Positions 1 to 6,836 of a DNA stretch of 11,527 bases are shown one piece after another. The stretch covers positions 1 through 11,527 of the forward strand of contig NJEF01000020.1 of assembly GCA_002255065.1 (NCBI GenBank), in the 5' to 3' direction. Made by a program: the position numbers and the translations under genes. The DNA comes from Desulfurococcales archaeon ex4484_204 (GTDB lineage Archaea; Thermoproteota; Thermoprotei_A; Sulfolobales; NBVN01). A model generated the notes under the pieces. It ran no database searches, was not told the DNA's origin, and saw nothing but the letters and a program-made list of their open reading frames with translations. Position 1 is the stretch's first letter; every line of letters starts with the position of its first letter.

Positions 1-1634
1 CTGGCTACACCACAGCCGAGCTATCCCCGATAGTCTCCTCCATCCTAGCCCTGTTCCTCCTTAAGTTAATGCTGAAGAGGAGGCCGACGCTGTTAGAGCA
101 CTTCGTAGGGGCTATCATTGCTTCCGGGATCGCCCTTTCAACAACGATAACGTCGGGTATGTACATTACCTACACGATGTTAAGCACTGTAGGAAGCCCT
201 AAGGAGCTGGGCCTCCCTAGCTGGCTCTACTTCAGGGAGGGCTCATCCCTAACGCTTTACGGGCTCTCCCTATACCTATACGCAGCAGCTGTGTCTGCTG
301 CAGGCATCATCATAGCGTACGCATTCCATAAGCACTTCATTGAGAGGGAGAAGCTTAGCTACCCTATAGGGATAGCGCTAACGATGATGTTGCAGCTTAC
401 CAGGGTTTTAAGGAGGACAAGTGTCCTCATCCCGTTACTAGCTGGCATGTCCCTACAGCTGGGTGTAATGATCCTGAACGCACCATCCATAGATGTTACA
501 CCAGCCCTTCAGAAGGTGCTGCCGGGTTCCTCAGTAGCTCTATCATTAGACGTGTTTGTATTCCTTCTAGCCCTGCTGATCCCCTTAAATACCTCAATAG
601 GGGTAGGCCTCGGTAACGTAGCTACGTTCCTCTTAGTAACGCCGGTGCTTGCAGCCGAGGGCCTCCTCGCGGTGCTCCCCACAATGAGCTCAGGTGACCT
701 AGCAGTTGCTGCAGCACCCCTTACTGCTTCAGCAATAGTCGGCTACCTACTGGTCGTGTCATGCCACTACATAGCCTCCATGAGGCCCGCCTTTAAAGCT
801 ACATTAAGATACCTTATAGTTAGTAAGTACGTAGCTAGGTATGTACTGATATCCCTCTTGGTAATGGTGTCAGTACTTGCCCCCCTACTGCTCCTCACAG
901 GAGGCATGCCGTTAAGGTTCTTAGCAGCAATGCCCGCATATGTAGTGCTGCAGCTATTCCTGACCCTCCTAACCATTAGGGTTGCTGGGGAGACGGGCAC
1001 TACATCTCAAGCTACGCTACCGCTAGCAACCTTCACCCTCTACATGGCTAACGCTAGGGGGGCTCTACCCTACGTGCTAATGGATCCGTACACGGGGGTT
1101 CCAATGCCTCAATTTATGGCTGGTGTATCGATGAACATAATTAAAGGAGGTAAGTCGTGTGGTCTAAACGCTGAAACAGCAGCGTTCTTACTAGGCCTCT
1201 CAACGTTGGTTGGAGCGCCAATAACGCTGCTCTACGGCCACCTGCTCCTCACAGCGTTCGGGCTTAACTCACCAAGGCTTAACCTGCTGAGGTGGCTACC
1301 CATAGTAACGTGGATGAAGACCATCTACCTAGGCGAGGTAGGCTCGTTTAACCTACACGCCATTGCTCTAGGCCTCACACTGGCCTTAGTGATGCTCCTC
1401 CTCACCAAGGCGTTAAGGCTTGGAGGTATATCGCTTTACGCCATAATGATCGGGATGACCCTTACACCCGATGTAGGCCTCCTCTTCTTAATCGCCGCGG
1501 TAATTAAGTACGTGGCCTTAAGGATAGGTATCGAGGTCTACGAGGCCCTCCTAGTTTACACATCTCTCACCCTTGCAGGCGCAGGCGTAGGTGTAGGCAT
1601 CTCTGTAGCTATGTCGTTAGCGGGGGTGATTTAG
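1..1634 (+). CDS. OPT-family-like polytopic membrane transporter, 5' partial
   Basis: A very hydrophobic protein with about a dozen membrane helices. The reading frame is open to the left edge (codons from nt 3), so the ATG at 69 is internal and the gene starts outside the window; 543 residues are visible. Several stretches match, from memory, the oligopeptide transporter (OPT/YSL) family. Before the ATG, GYTTAELSPIVSSILA resembles the first-helix 'G-x-T' region. Counting from Met69: LEHFVGAIIASG (9-20) resembles the 'E-N-x-x-Q-T-I-A-S-A-G' region, EKLSYPIGIA (94-103) the 'L-x-Y-P-x-G' motif, and RVAGETGTT (304-312) the 'G-x-T-G' motif. OPT proteins are proton-coupled importers of peptides or metal chelates; the substrate here is unknown. 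Stop at 1632-1634, 2 nt before the next gene. The family call is by eye and the protein is divergent, so another polytopic transporter is possible. Confidence 0.68.
   Translation, partial: GYTTAELSPIVSSILALFLLKLMLKRRPTLLEHFVGAIIASGIALSTTITSGMYITYTMLSTVGSPKELGLPSWLYFREGSSLTLYGLSLYLYAAAVSAAGIIIAYAFHKHFIEREKLSYPIGIALTMMLQLTRVLRRTSVLIPLLAGMSLQLGVMILNAPSIDVTPALQKVLPGSSVALSLDVFVFLLALLIPLNTSIGVGLGNVATFLLVTPVLAAEGLLAVLPTMSSGDLAVAAAPLTASAIVGYLLVVSCHYIASMRPAFKATLRYLIVSKYVARYVLISLLVMVSVLAPLLLLTGGMPLRFLAAMPAYVVLQLFLTLLTIRVAGETGTTSQATLPLATFTLYMANARGALPYVLMDPYTGVPMPQFMAGVSMNIIKGGKSCGLNAETAAFLLGLSTLVGAPITLLYGHLLLTAFGLNSPRLNLLRWLPIVTWMKTIYLGEVGSFNLHAIALGLTLALVMLLLTKALRLGGISLYAIMIGMTLTPDVGLLFLIAAVIKYVALRIGIEVYEALLVYTSLTLAGAGVGVGISVAMSLAGVI
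1622..1630 (+). promoter_or_regulatory. Strong Shine-Dalgarno site inside the end of the OPT-like gene
   Basis: GGGGGTGAT contains GGTGAT, complementary to the usual archaeal 16S rRNA 3' end, 6 nt before the ATG at 1637. It fixes the start of the 534-aa gene and suggests translational coupling with the upstream gene. Confidence 0.7.
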
Positions 1635-1636
1635 GT

Positions 1637-3241
1637 ATGGAGATAGCTGATACGGAGGTAATTAGCGTTTTCATGCTCGTAACCTACATAGCTGTCCTCT
1701 TGCTATTTATGTATGGTGTGTATAGGTATGTTAGGGTTGAGAAGGGCTTCACGGTAGCTATTAGCAGGGGTTTGAAACCCGCCTCAAGTCGCCTAGTAAT
1801 GCTTTACAAGGTCGTGCTAATTCTCGTGAGGAAGCCGTTAGTAGCTATTGCGGTAGCATCGATTATCGTTATGATTCTAATCTCAGCTAGGGCGGCGGAC
1901 TTCACGTACCTGTGGATGGAGGTTAGCGCTAGCCCTCCCCTAAAAGGGAATGTTGCCTTAATGGTGTCGTTTACTGGCCGTGTTGGTGAGGACCTGATTA
2001 ATAACTTAACCAGGGAGCTAACCAGCTCCGGTATTACTCAGCTATCCCGTGAGTTGATTAGCAGGGTCATCCTGGAGGAACCAATGAGCCTACCCAACGT
2101 TACATCGGCTATCCACGTAGTTATCGGTGTGGATAAAGGTTTGGGAACTAAGCTAGGTATTAAGGATGGCTACGTCTACGTGTCATGCAACGCTTTAGAG
2201 GGTACCGCATCCATAGGTAAACACAGGGTTAGCTGCATTAGCCCAGCGTTAATCGCTGCGGCTAGGGTAGTTAACGGTGTCCCTCTGCTACCAGTTCAGG
2301 CGTACCTAGGGGTTACCCCAATAACCCCCCCGCCAACAAGCGTTTTAGTCACCGATATCGAGACAGCTGTCGAAGTCCTAGGTACTAGGGAGGTCTTCAC
2401 TGACGTTGTCTACTTCGTTGGTAAGGGAGTTAACACTACCCTGCTATTCAACCTTGTTGAGAGCGTTGCTAGTAAATACCCCGCCATAGCTGTAGCTAGG
2501 TATGTTGAGGGGGATAAGGGCTACATATTCAGCAAGGTCACCGTACCGACAGGGAGCTCGGTAATTGTGGCTTTACTAGCATCAGCGGTTTCAGCTGTGT
2601 TAGCTCTATCCATACTCTCATCCCTCGTCCCGCAGCTAAGGAGGCTTTACGGAAGGCTAAGCATTCAGGGCATGCCTCCATGGGGTAACACGCTAATAGC
2701 TGTATCCCTATCAGCGATAGTTACGGCCGTACCAGGCCTTATCGCCTTAGGGGCAGTATTCATTACTGCTGGTGGGTCAGCGGCTTTTAACTCGTTAGTA
2801 ACGCTAGCATTTACTTGGATAGCCTCAACAGCGTATTTCGTGAGCAGGTCGAGGCCTAAGAGCCTTAAAACCGATGTGTACGTACCCGTGGCTAGGAGGT
2901 ACACGCTAGCTGTTCCCAACTGCGATATTGACTCTGTTAGGGAGGCAGTAGTGAGGGCTATACGGGGGAACGGGTTCTTCGATGTAGAGGAGCTGGAGTA
3001 TAAGTACCTGGGCGGTGAAGTCCTAATTCACGCTAGGATGAGCTATAGTGAGGCGTGGGGTTCAGGCCTAGACGTTAACGTTATGGTGGTGGGTAGGGAG
3101 GGGAATGTCATGGTTCACATAACAGCGTACGTATGGAGTGTTGAGGAGATCTCGGAAGCGATTATGAGTAATATGCTAGCACTAGCTATATCCAGGATCG
3201 TTGGTGGTGTGAAGGCGTGGTGTTGGAGTTCACGCTCCTAG
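1637..3241 (+). CDS. FtsX/MacB-like permease subunit with extra cytoplasmic C-terminal domain
   Basis: A 534-residue membrane protein. Helices are visible at about 8-30 and 67-84, then a 220-residue hydrophilic domain (about 85-305), then three helices at about 308-332, 351-377 and 383-403, and finally a 130-residue soluble tail. One helix, a large outside domain and three closing helices are typical of FtsX/MacB permeases, which couple cytoplasmic ATPases to work on the outer face of the membrane rather than to classical import. The loop QLRRLYGRLSIQGMPPWG (333-350) lies where these permeases contact the ATPase. The outside domain has sequons at N123, N154 and N266 and a cysteine pair (C184, C200) that could form a disulfide. 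The extra first helix and the tail (about 405-534) are not usual for the family. Its partner is probably the ATPase at 3675. I recognise no closer family, and no sequence search was possible. Confidence 0.55.
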   Translation: MEIADTEVISVFMLVTYIAVLLLFMYGVYRYVRVEKGFTVAISRGLKPASSRLVMLYKVVLILVRKPLVAIAVASIIVMILISARAADFTYLWMEVSASPPLKGNVALMVSFTGRVGEDLINNLTRELTSSGITQLSRELISRVILEEPMSLPNVTSAIHVVIGVDKGLGTKLGIKDGYVYVSCNALEGTASIGKHRVSCISPALIAAARVVNGVPLLPVQAYLGVTPITPPPTSVLVTDIETAVEVLGTREVFTDVVYFVGKGVNTTLLFNLVESVASKYPAIAVARYVEGDKGYIFSKVTVPTGSSVIVALLASAVSAVLALSILSSLVPQLRRLYGRLSIQGMPPWGNTLIAVSLSAIVTAVPGLIALGAVFITAGGSAAFNSLVTLAFTWIASTAYFVSRSRPKSLKTDVYVPVARRYTLAVPNCDIDSVREAVVRAIRGNGFFDVEELEYKYLGGEVLIHARMSYSEAWGSGLDVNVMVVGREGNVMVHITAYVWSVEEISEAIMSNMLALAISRIVGGVKAWCWSSRS

Positions 3242-3639
3242 CTCTTAAGGTGGTCTGCAAGGGTAAGGGCCTCCCCGTATCCATAGCTTCCTCAGCGATG
3301 ATAGCCCTGCTAGGCTACGTTGCCTACCAGCGCATAGGGCCTGCACTCCTCACCGCCTCAATACTGCTAGCATCCCTCGCCTCAATAGTGGTGGATGAGC
3401 AGCTGTACCTAAAGACCTTCTACACCTTACTCGTTGTTGGGGCCAGGCCCGTAGAGGTTAGGCTGTTCGTTGGTGTGGTAGCGACTGTGGCTACCCTGAT
3501 CTTCTGCCTACCTATTGCTCTGATCGGTTTAGTTGATGTCTTGGCGTACTCGGTGCTAGCCATAATTTCCACATATCCTGTAGCGTTCAACGCGTACTGG
3601 TCGTTAACTAAACGCAGGGCCGTAGCTATCGTGCTGTAA
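3217..3639 (+). CDS. Small four-helix membrane protein, possible second permease subunit
   Basis: A 140-residue protein with about four membrane helices (20-37, 42-60, 82-103, 105-123) and a basic C-terminal end. The GTG at 3217 is preferred because GGTG at 3206-3209 lies 7 nt before it; the next codon, GTG 3220, is the alternative. The gene overlaps the end of the FtsX-like gene by 25 nt in another frame, which implies co-translation. The stretch YLKTFYTLLVVGARPVEVRL (64-83) between helices 2 and 3 resembles the cytoplasmic coupling loop of FtsX-type permeases ('LRxxGAxxxEI'). This could therefore be a half-size partner of the upstream permease, making a split or asymmetric transporter. That role is inference. 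The protein matches no family I can name, and it has no outside domain, unlike ordinary FtsX proteins. Confidence 0.65.
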   Translation: MVLEFTLLALKVVCKGKGLPVSIASSAMIALLGYVAYQRIGPALLTASILLASLASIVVDEQLYLKTFYTLLVVGARPVEVRLFVGVVATVATLIFCLPIALIGLVDVLAYSVLAIISTYPVAFNAYWSLTKRRAVAIVL

Positions 3640-3643
3640 GCTG

Positions 3644-3649
3644 TTTTAA
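3644..3649 (+). promoter_or_regulatory. Possible internal leaderless promoter (TATA-like box)
   Basis: TTTTAA is centred about 28 nt before the ATG of the ABC ATPase, in the 35-nt gap after the preceding gene. That is the distance expected for an archaeal leaderless transcript starting at or next to the ATG. Only a weak Shine-Dalgarno (GAGGGT, about 3664-3669) is present, which fits. Expression by read-through from upstream remains equally possible. Confidence 0.4.
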
Positions 3650-3674
3650 CCCCCTTAACATAGAGGGTAACGGC

Positions 3675-4370
3675 ATGACGAGTAGGGAGGTAGCTGTCCT
3701 GCTTAGGGATGTGTGGAAGAGCTACATGATAGGGAGGGATGTAGTGACCGTACTCAGGTCTGTTAACGCCTCCTTCTATAAGGGGGAGATAGTAGGGATT
3801 CACGGACCGAGTGGTTCAGGTAAGACGACGCTGCTTAAACTCATAGCAGGGCTTGATAGGCCTGACAGAGGTGAAGTGGTAGTTGATGGGTATAACCTAA
3901 ACATGCTGGATGACCTAGGGCTAGCTATGCTTAGGAATACCGTGGTTAGCTACATACCCCAGGACTACGGGTTAATCGACGAACTAACTGTTTGGGAGAA
4001 CGTAGAGCTACCGCTCCTCCTAGCTGGTGCCAGCAGGGATGTAAGGGAGAAGAGGGTTAAGGACGTACTTGAATATATAGGGCTTAAGGGGAGGGAGAGG
4101 GTTAAGCCGCTAACGCTGAGCGGCGGTGAGAGGCAGAGGGTAGCTATAGCTAGGGCCTTAGTAACAACCCCAACAGTCCTGTTAGCCGATGAACCAACAG
4201 CTAACCTGGACTGGGGCAATGCCGTAAGGGTTGCTGAGCTATTCAAGAGGATTAAGGAGGACTTTAACACGTTGGTAATTATAGTGACCCATGACCCGAG
4301 GATACTGGAGTTCGTGGATAGATCCCTTAACATCGTTGAGGGAACGCTTAAGGAGATAACGCCGAGGTAA
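3675..4370 (+). CDS. ABC transporter ATP-binding protein, LolD/MacB type
   Basis: A complete 231-residue nucleotide-binding subunit. All hallmarks are visible: Walker A GPSGSGKT (44-51, K50), Q-loop YIPQDYG (93-99, Q96), signature LSGGERQRVAIARAL (148-162), Walker B VLLADEP (168-174, catalytic E173) and H-loop VTHD (204-207, H206). Residues after the Q-loop, ELTVWENVELPLLLAG (103-118), and the segment LAGLDRPDRGEV-like at 57-68 place it in the LolD/MacB/FtsE branch, whose members drive FtsX-type permeases. Length is normal for that branch (about 220-240). It hydrolyses ATP at the inner face of the membrane, most likely powering the products at 1637 and 3217. It ends 33-45 nt before the pilin-like gene. 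The family call is firm; the partner is from gene order and the substrate is unknown. Confidence 0.96.
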   Translation: MTSREVAVLLRDVWKSYMIGRDVVTVLRSVNASFYKGEIVGIHGPSGSGKTTLLKLIAGLDRPDRGEVVVDGYNLNMLDDLGLAMLRNTVVSYIPQDYGLIDELTVWENVELPLLLAGASRDVREKRVKDVLEYIGLKGRERVKPLTLSGGERQRVAIARALVTTPTVLLADEPTANLDWGNAVRVAELFKRIKEDFNTLVIIVTHDPRILEFVDRSLNIVEGTLKEITPR

Positions 4371-4383
4371 GCCCTAACGACCC

Positions 4384-4390
4384 TTTTTAA
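4384..4390 (+). promoter_or_regulatory. TATA-like element before the small pilin-like gene
   Basis: TTTTTAA is centred about 29 nt before the GTG at 4416, the right spacing for a leaderless transcript beginning at that codon, but too close for the GTG at 4404. The T-run could instead act as a transcription stop after the ABC ATPase. The sequence does not decide between the two. Confidence 0.35.
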
Positions 4391-4403
4391 GGCTTAGGGA
4401 GTA

Positions 4404-4796
4404 GTGGGGGATGCCGTGTTTAGGGTTCGTAGGACCGGTATAAGTGAGTTATACGTAGACCTCACGCTGACCCTGATAGCCCTAGCTATTTCAGGAACCC
4501 TTCTCACAGCGATCCCGAGCATGACCTCAGATAGAGGGCTTGCTGATAGAGGCATGCCTAGGGTTAGCGCGTTACTGGTTAAGGTGGGCGCGACCAGCTA
4601 CTTGCTCTTAATAAGCAACTACGGTGATAGCAACGTAACGTGTAGGGTGGTAGGCCCTAACGGCAGCACCTACAGCGTGGTTGAGGTAGGTCACGGGGTG
4701 TCGGTAGTTAAGCTCGACGAGGTGCTTGATGAGGTGCTGGTTCTAGTAGGTACGGACTACGTCGTCAAGCCTAGATTAGTGGATATGGGGTGGTAG
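4404..4796 (+). CDS. Small type IV pilin-like secreted protein (class III signal peptide)
   Basis: A 130-residue protein if started at GTG 4404. The start could also be the in-frame GTG at 4416 (126 aa), favoured by the TATA-like box and a G-rich site at 4406-4410. The N-terminus reads basic residues, RRTG (9-12), then ISELYVDLTLTLIALAISG. That is the pattern of archaeal class III signal peptides cut by a PibD/FlaK-type prepilin peptidase after the glycine, leaving a hydrophobic helix as assembly or anchor segment. The remainder (about 50-130) is rich in beta-forming residues, with NVT and NGS sequons (N78, N87), resembling the small beta domains of minor pilins or FlaF/FlaG-like proteins. 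It precedes and overlaps or nearly touches the next gene, which starts in the same style. It probably sits on the outer face of the membrane. No closer family is recognised. Confidence 0.72.
   Translation: MGDAVFRVRRTGISELYVDLTLTLIALAISGTLLTAIPSMTSDRGLADRGMPRVSALLVKVGATSYLLLISNYGDSNVTCRVVGPNGSTYSVVEVGHGVSVVKLDEVLDEVLVLVGTDYVVKPRLVDMGW
4787..4793 (+). promoter_or_regulatory. Shine-Dalgarno-like site that favours the GTG at 4799
   Basis: GGGGTGG lies 5 nt before the GTG at 4799 and overlaps the alternative GTG at 4790. It supports the shorter start for the 679-codon frame, which gives a compact class III signal (M-R-G followed by the hydrophobic helix). Confidence 0.45.
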
Positions 4797-6829
4797 CGGT
4801 GAGGGGAGCGCTTTCAGTGTTAACAGCAGCGATAACGTCGTTAATAGTGATATCGGCACTCACCGCGTACTTCGTGGCCATGTCTAGGAGCAGCATTTCA
4901 GCGTACAGGACAGCGGTTCTCCAGTCGATGGAGGAGCTGAGGATGTCTGTTAAGGGTTTAAAAGCTTACGTAACGAATGAGGGACTTAAATTAGAGACTA
5001 ACGAACCACCAATTGAGCTACTAGGCGTTATAGCTGTATACCCGCAGGGGACGTACCAGCTCTTGAGAGGGCCCACACAGATCAATAAGACGTCTTTCAT
5101 AGCCCTCGACAGGGACATAGTAGATAGCGTTAGAGGTGGGGGAGGCAGGCTAGTCGTTGCAGCGTCCGGAGGCCTGTTCTTAGTTGCTAACCTAGAGGAG
5201 CCCGTTAATAATGGCAGTGTTAGCAGCAACGCAACCCAGGGGGGCTCAGGAGCTTTAAGTACACCTCCTCTCGACCTAACACCCTACACGGTTACGGGTC
5301 TCCTCATAAACTCAACTTCATTCATTGCTAACCCTATACCAGGAACTGTAAATGATGTTGAAGCTAACTACGAGCCTAGCGTCTACATTAAGCTTGGAAG
5401 GTTCTCCACGGATCTCTTAGCAGATATTGTTACGGTTGCTTACAACGATGGCTACCACACATTCCTCATCAGCAACAACCCTGTAGGCCAACTAATCCTC
5501 GTACCGTTAAAGGTTAGTAGGTCCGTAAACACCAGCGAGACCCTATACGCTTACCACATAATAGTCGACCCCCTCTACTGCCCTAACGAAAACATAGCTA
5601 GATTCTATATGGAGTTAAGGGTGAAGCCCGTGATCTACGCGGTGTTGCCGCTGGACTACCTAAGGACGTACCTGGTGACTAAGCCTGGAAGGGTGATGTT
5701 CATGGGGCAGTTTAAGAACTCCGTAGCTAGAACTATATACTCATGTGAGGGGGAGGAGGTTAGGGCTGAGCTAGAGGCGTGGGGCTCGGATGAGGGGTGC
5801 ACCCATAGGGTGCCCTACGAGGGAACGATCTTCCTAAACGTTAACCCCGTGGAGGTGCTTAAGAACATACCTCAAGAGGTTAGCGAGGTCGTTATCCTAT
5901 CAGGCCTCCTCATAAGTTTAACCTACGACATTGAGGGGGACGTCTCAGGCATCGTAAACCCGTATGCTGAACTCACTGTAGGGATATATAATCTTAGTAA
6001 GGAGTACGAGGTGAGCATTAACGATGCAAGGCTCCTCAACAAGCCCTTACTACTAAACGTCCACATACCTGGTGTCGTACCGCACGTAGTTAGCCCCCCA
6101 GGCGGCAACATATCCCTCTATAGAGCGGTAAACGTTGAGAGCACTACGTACAGCAGGTTGCTGTGGTTTAACGTAACGGAGCTGGGTACGTATAGGGTTA
6201 AGTTGAGTAGGGGGGAGCTGGATAGCTTACCAGCTCTAAACGTGCCGATAGAGGGCGTGGACTACGGCATGGGGCTCGCCTACATTCATAACGAGTACAA
6301 GAGGCTGCAGCTAACTACATCGAGTACCAGGAAGTACGTTGTTGAGCCTTCAAGCGGTGTACTGGTTAGGAAGTACTTCCTTAACCACTCATTCCAGGGC
6401 AGGGTTTACTGGTACAGCAACCTTAACTACGACGGCGTTGTTGCGGTGTACTCCAACATAACCCCTAGCGCTGAGTATAGAGTTAGCTCCTGGAGCTCCC
6501 TTGAGTGCCCTGAAGTGGTTTACGGGTGGAGCCCCGTTACCTCAGACCTTAACGCTAACGCCTACCTTTACTACAGCAACCGCTGTAACCCAGCCTTAAA
6601 GCTAGCAATTAACTATAGCCTGGACTCCCAGGAGTTGGTGTTCACCTCAAACGTGTATGTCTACGGTATGTGGTTACCGTACTACACGATCGAGGTAATG
6701 GTTAACGATACTGTATCAATGGAGGTTTTAAGTAGCGGCTCCATTAACATATACACCGTGGATTCAGAGTCTACCCTAGGTCTCCTCAACCTTAAGGACG
6801 TGGTCAAGACTATCATAGAGGAGGGCTAG
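4790..6829 (+). CDS. Large pilin-like surface protein with glycosylation-rich ectodomain
   Basis: 679 residues from GTG 4790, or 676 from GTG 4799; the second has the better ribosome site and starts 2 nt after the upstream stop, while the first overlaps it by 7 nt. The N-terminus, VRG followed by ALSVLTAAITSLIVISALTAY, looks like a class III signal peptide with a pilin-type helix, then a short amphipathic stretch (about 30-55). There is no second membrane helix. The rest is a large, probably beta-rich outside domain with a low-complexity G/S/N/T linker (about 143-158), five cysteines and around a dozen N-x-S/T sequons. Ordinary archaeal pilins are 100-250 residues, so this is several times too long to be a plain fibre subunit. 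In Sulfolobus, substrate-binding proteins also use class III signals, so a binding or adhesive role is possible. I recognise no domain family. Confidence 0.85.
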   Translation: MVAVRGALSVLTAAITSLIVISALTAYFVAMSRSSISAYRTAVLQSMEELRMSVKGLKAYVTNEGLKLETNEPPIELLGVIAVYPQGTYQLLRGPTQINKTSFIALDRDIVDSVRGGGGRLVVAASGGLFLVANLEEPVNNGSVSSNATQGGSGALSTPPLDLTPYTVTGLLINSTSFIANPIPGTVNDVEANYEPSVYIKLGRFSTDLLADIVTVAYNDGYHTFLISNNPVGQLILVPLKVSRSVNTSETLYAYHIIVDPLYCPNENIARFYMELRVKPVIYAVLPLDYLRTYLVTKPGRVMFMGQFKNSVARTIYSCEGEEVRAELEAWGSDEGCTHRVPYEGTIFLNVNPVEVLKNIPQEVSEVVILSGLLISLTYDIEGDVSGIVNPYAELTVGIYNLSKEYEVSINDARLLNKPLLLNVHIPGVVPHVVSPPGGNISLYRAVNVESTTYSRLLWFNVTELGTYRVKLSRGELDSLPALNVPIEGVDYGMGLAYIHNEYKRLQLTTSSTRKYVVEPSSGVLVRKYFLNHSFQGRVYWYSNLNYDGVVAVYSNITPSAEYRVSSWSSLECPEVVYGWSPVTSDLNANAYLYYSNRCNPALKLAINYSLDSQELVFTSNVYVYGMWLPYYTIEVMVNDTVSMEVLSSGSINIYTVDSESTLGLLNLKDVVKTIIEEG

Positions 6830-6836
6830 GCCTAGC
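6825..6836. repeat. 12-bp perfect palindrome holding both convergent stop codons
   Basis: GCTAGGCCTAGC is its own reverse complement. The TAG in the left arm (6827-6829) ends the large pilin-like gene and the TAG read on the opposite strand (6832-6834) ends the 183-aa RHH gene, leaving 2 nt between the two reading frames. There is no room for a conventional terminator outside coding sequence, so transcripts from both sides must overlap or end inside the facing gene. Confidence 0.8.

Noticed and set aside
69..71. ATG at 69 as the true start of the OPT-like gene.
   Set aside because: The frame is open upstream to the window edge and encodes a helix resembling the first conserved OPT region; there is no Shine-Dalgarno or TATA-like box before the ATG.
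3420..4333. Minus-strand open frames opposite the 140-aa membrane protein and the ABC ATPase.
   Set aside because: The ATPase frame is unmistakable on the plus strand, and the antisense translations have no domain features.
4384..4388. T-run as a transcription terminator after the ABC ATPase.
   Set aside because: It is only five T's, is followed by AA as in a TATA box, and lies at promoter distance from GTG 4416. It was kept as a weak promoter, with termination noted as an alternative.
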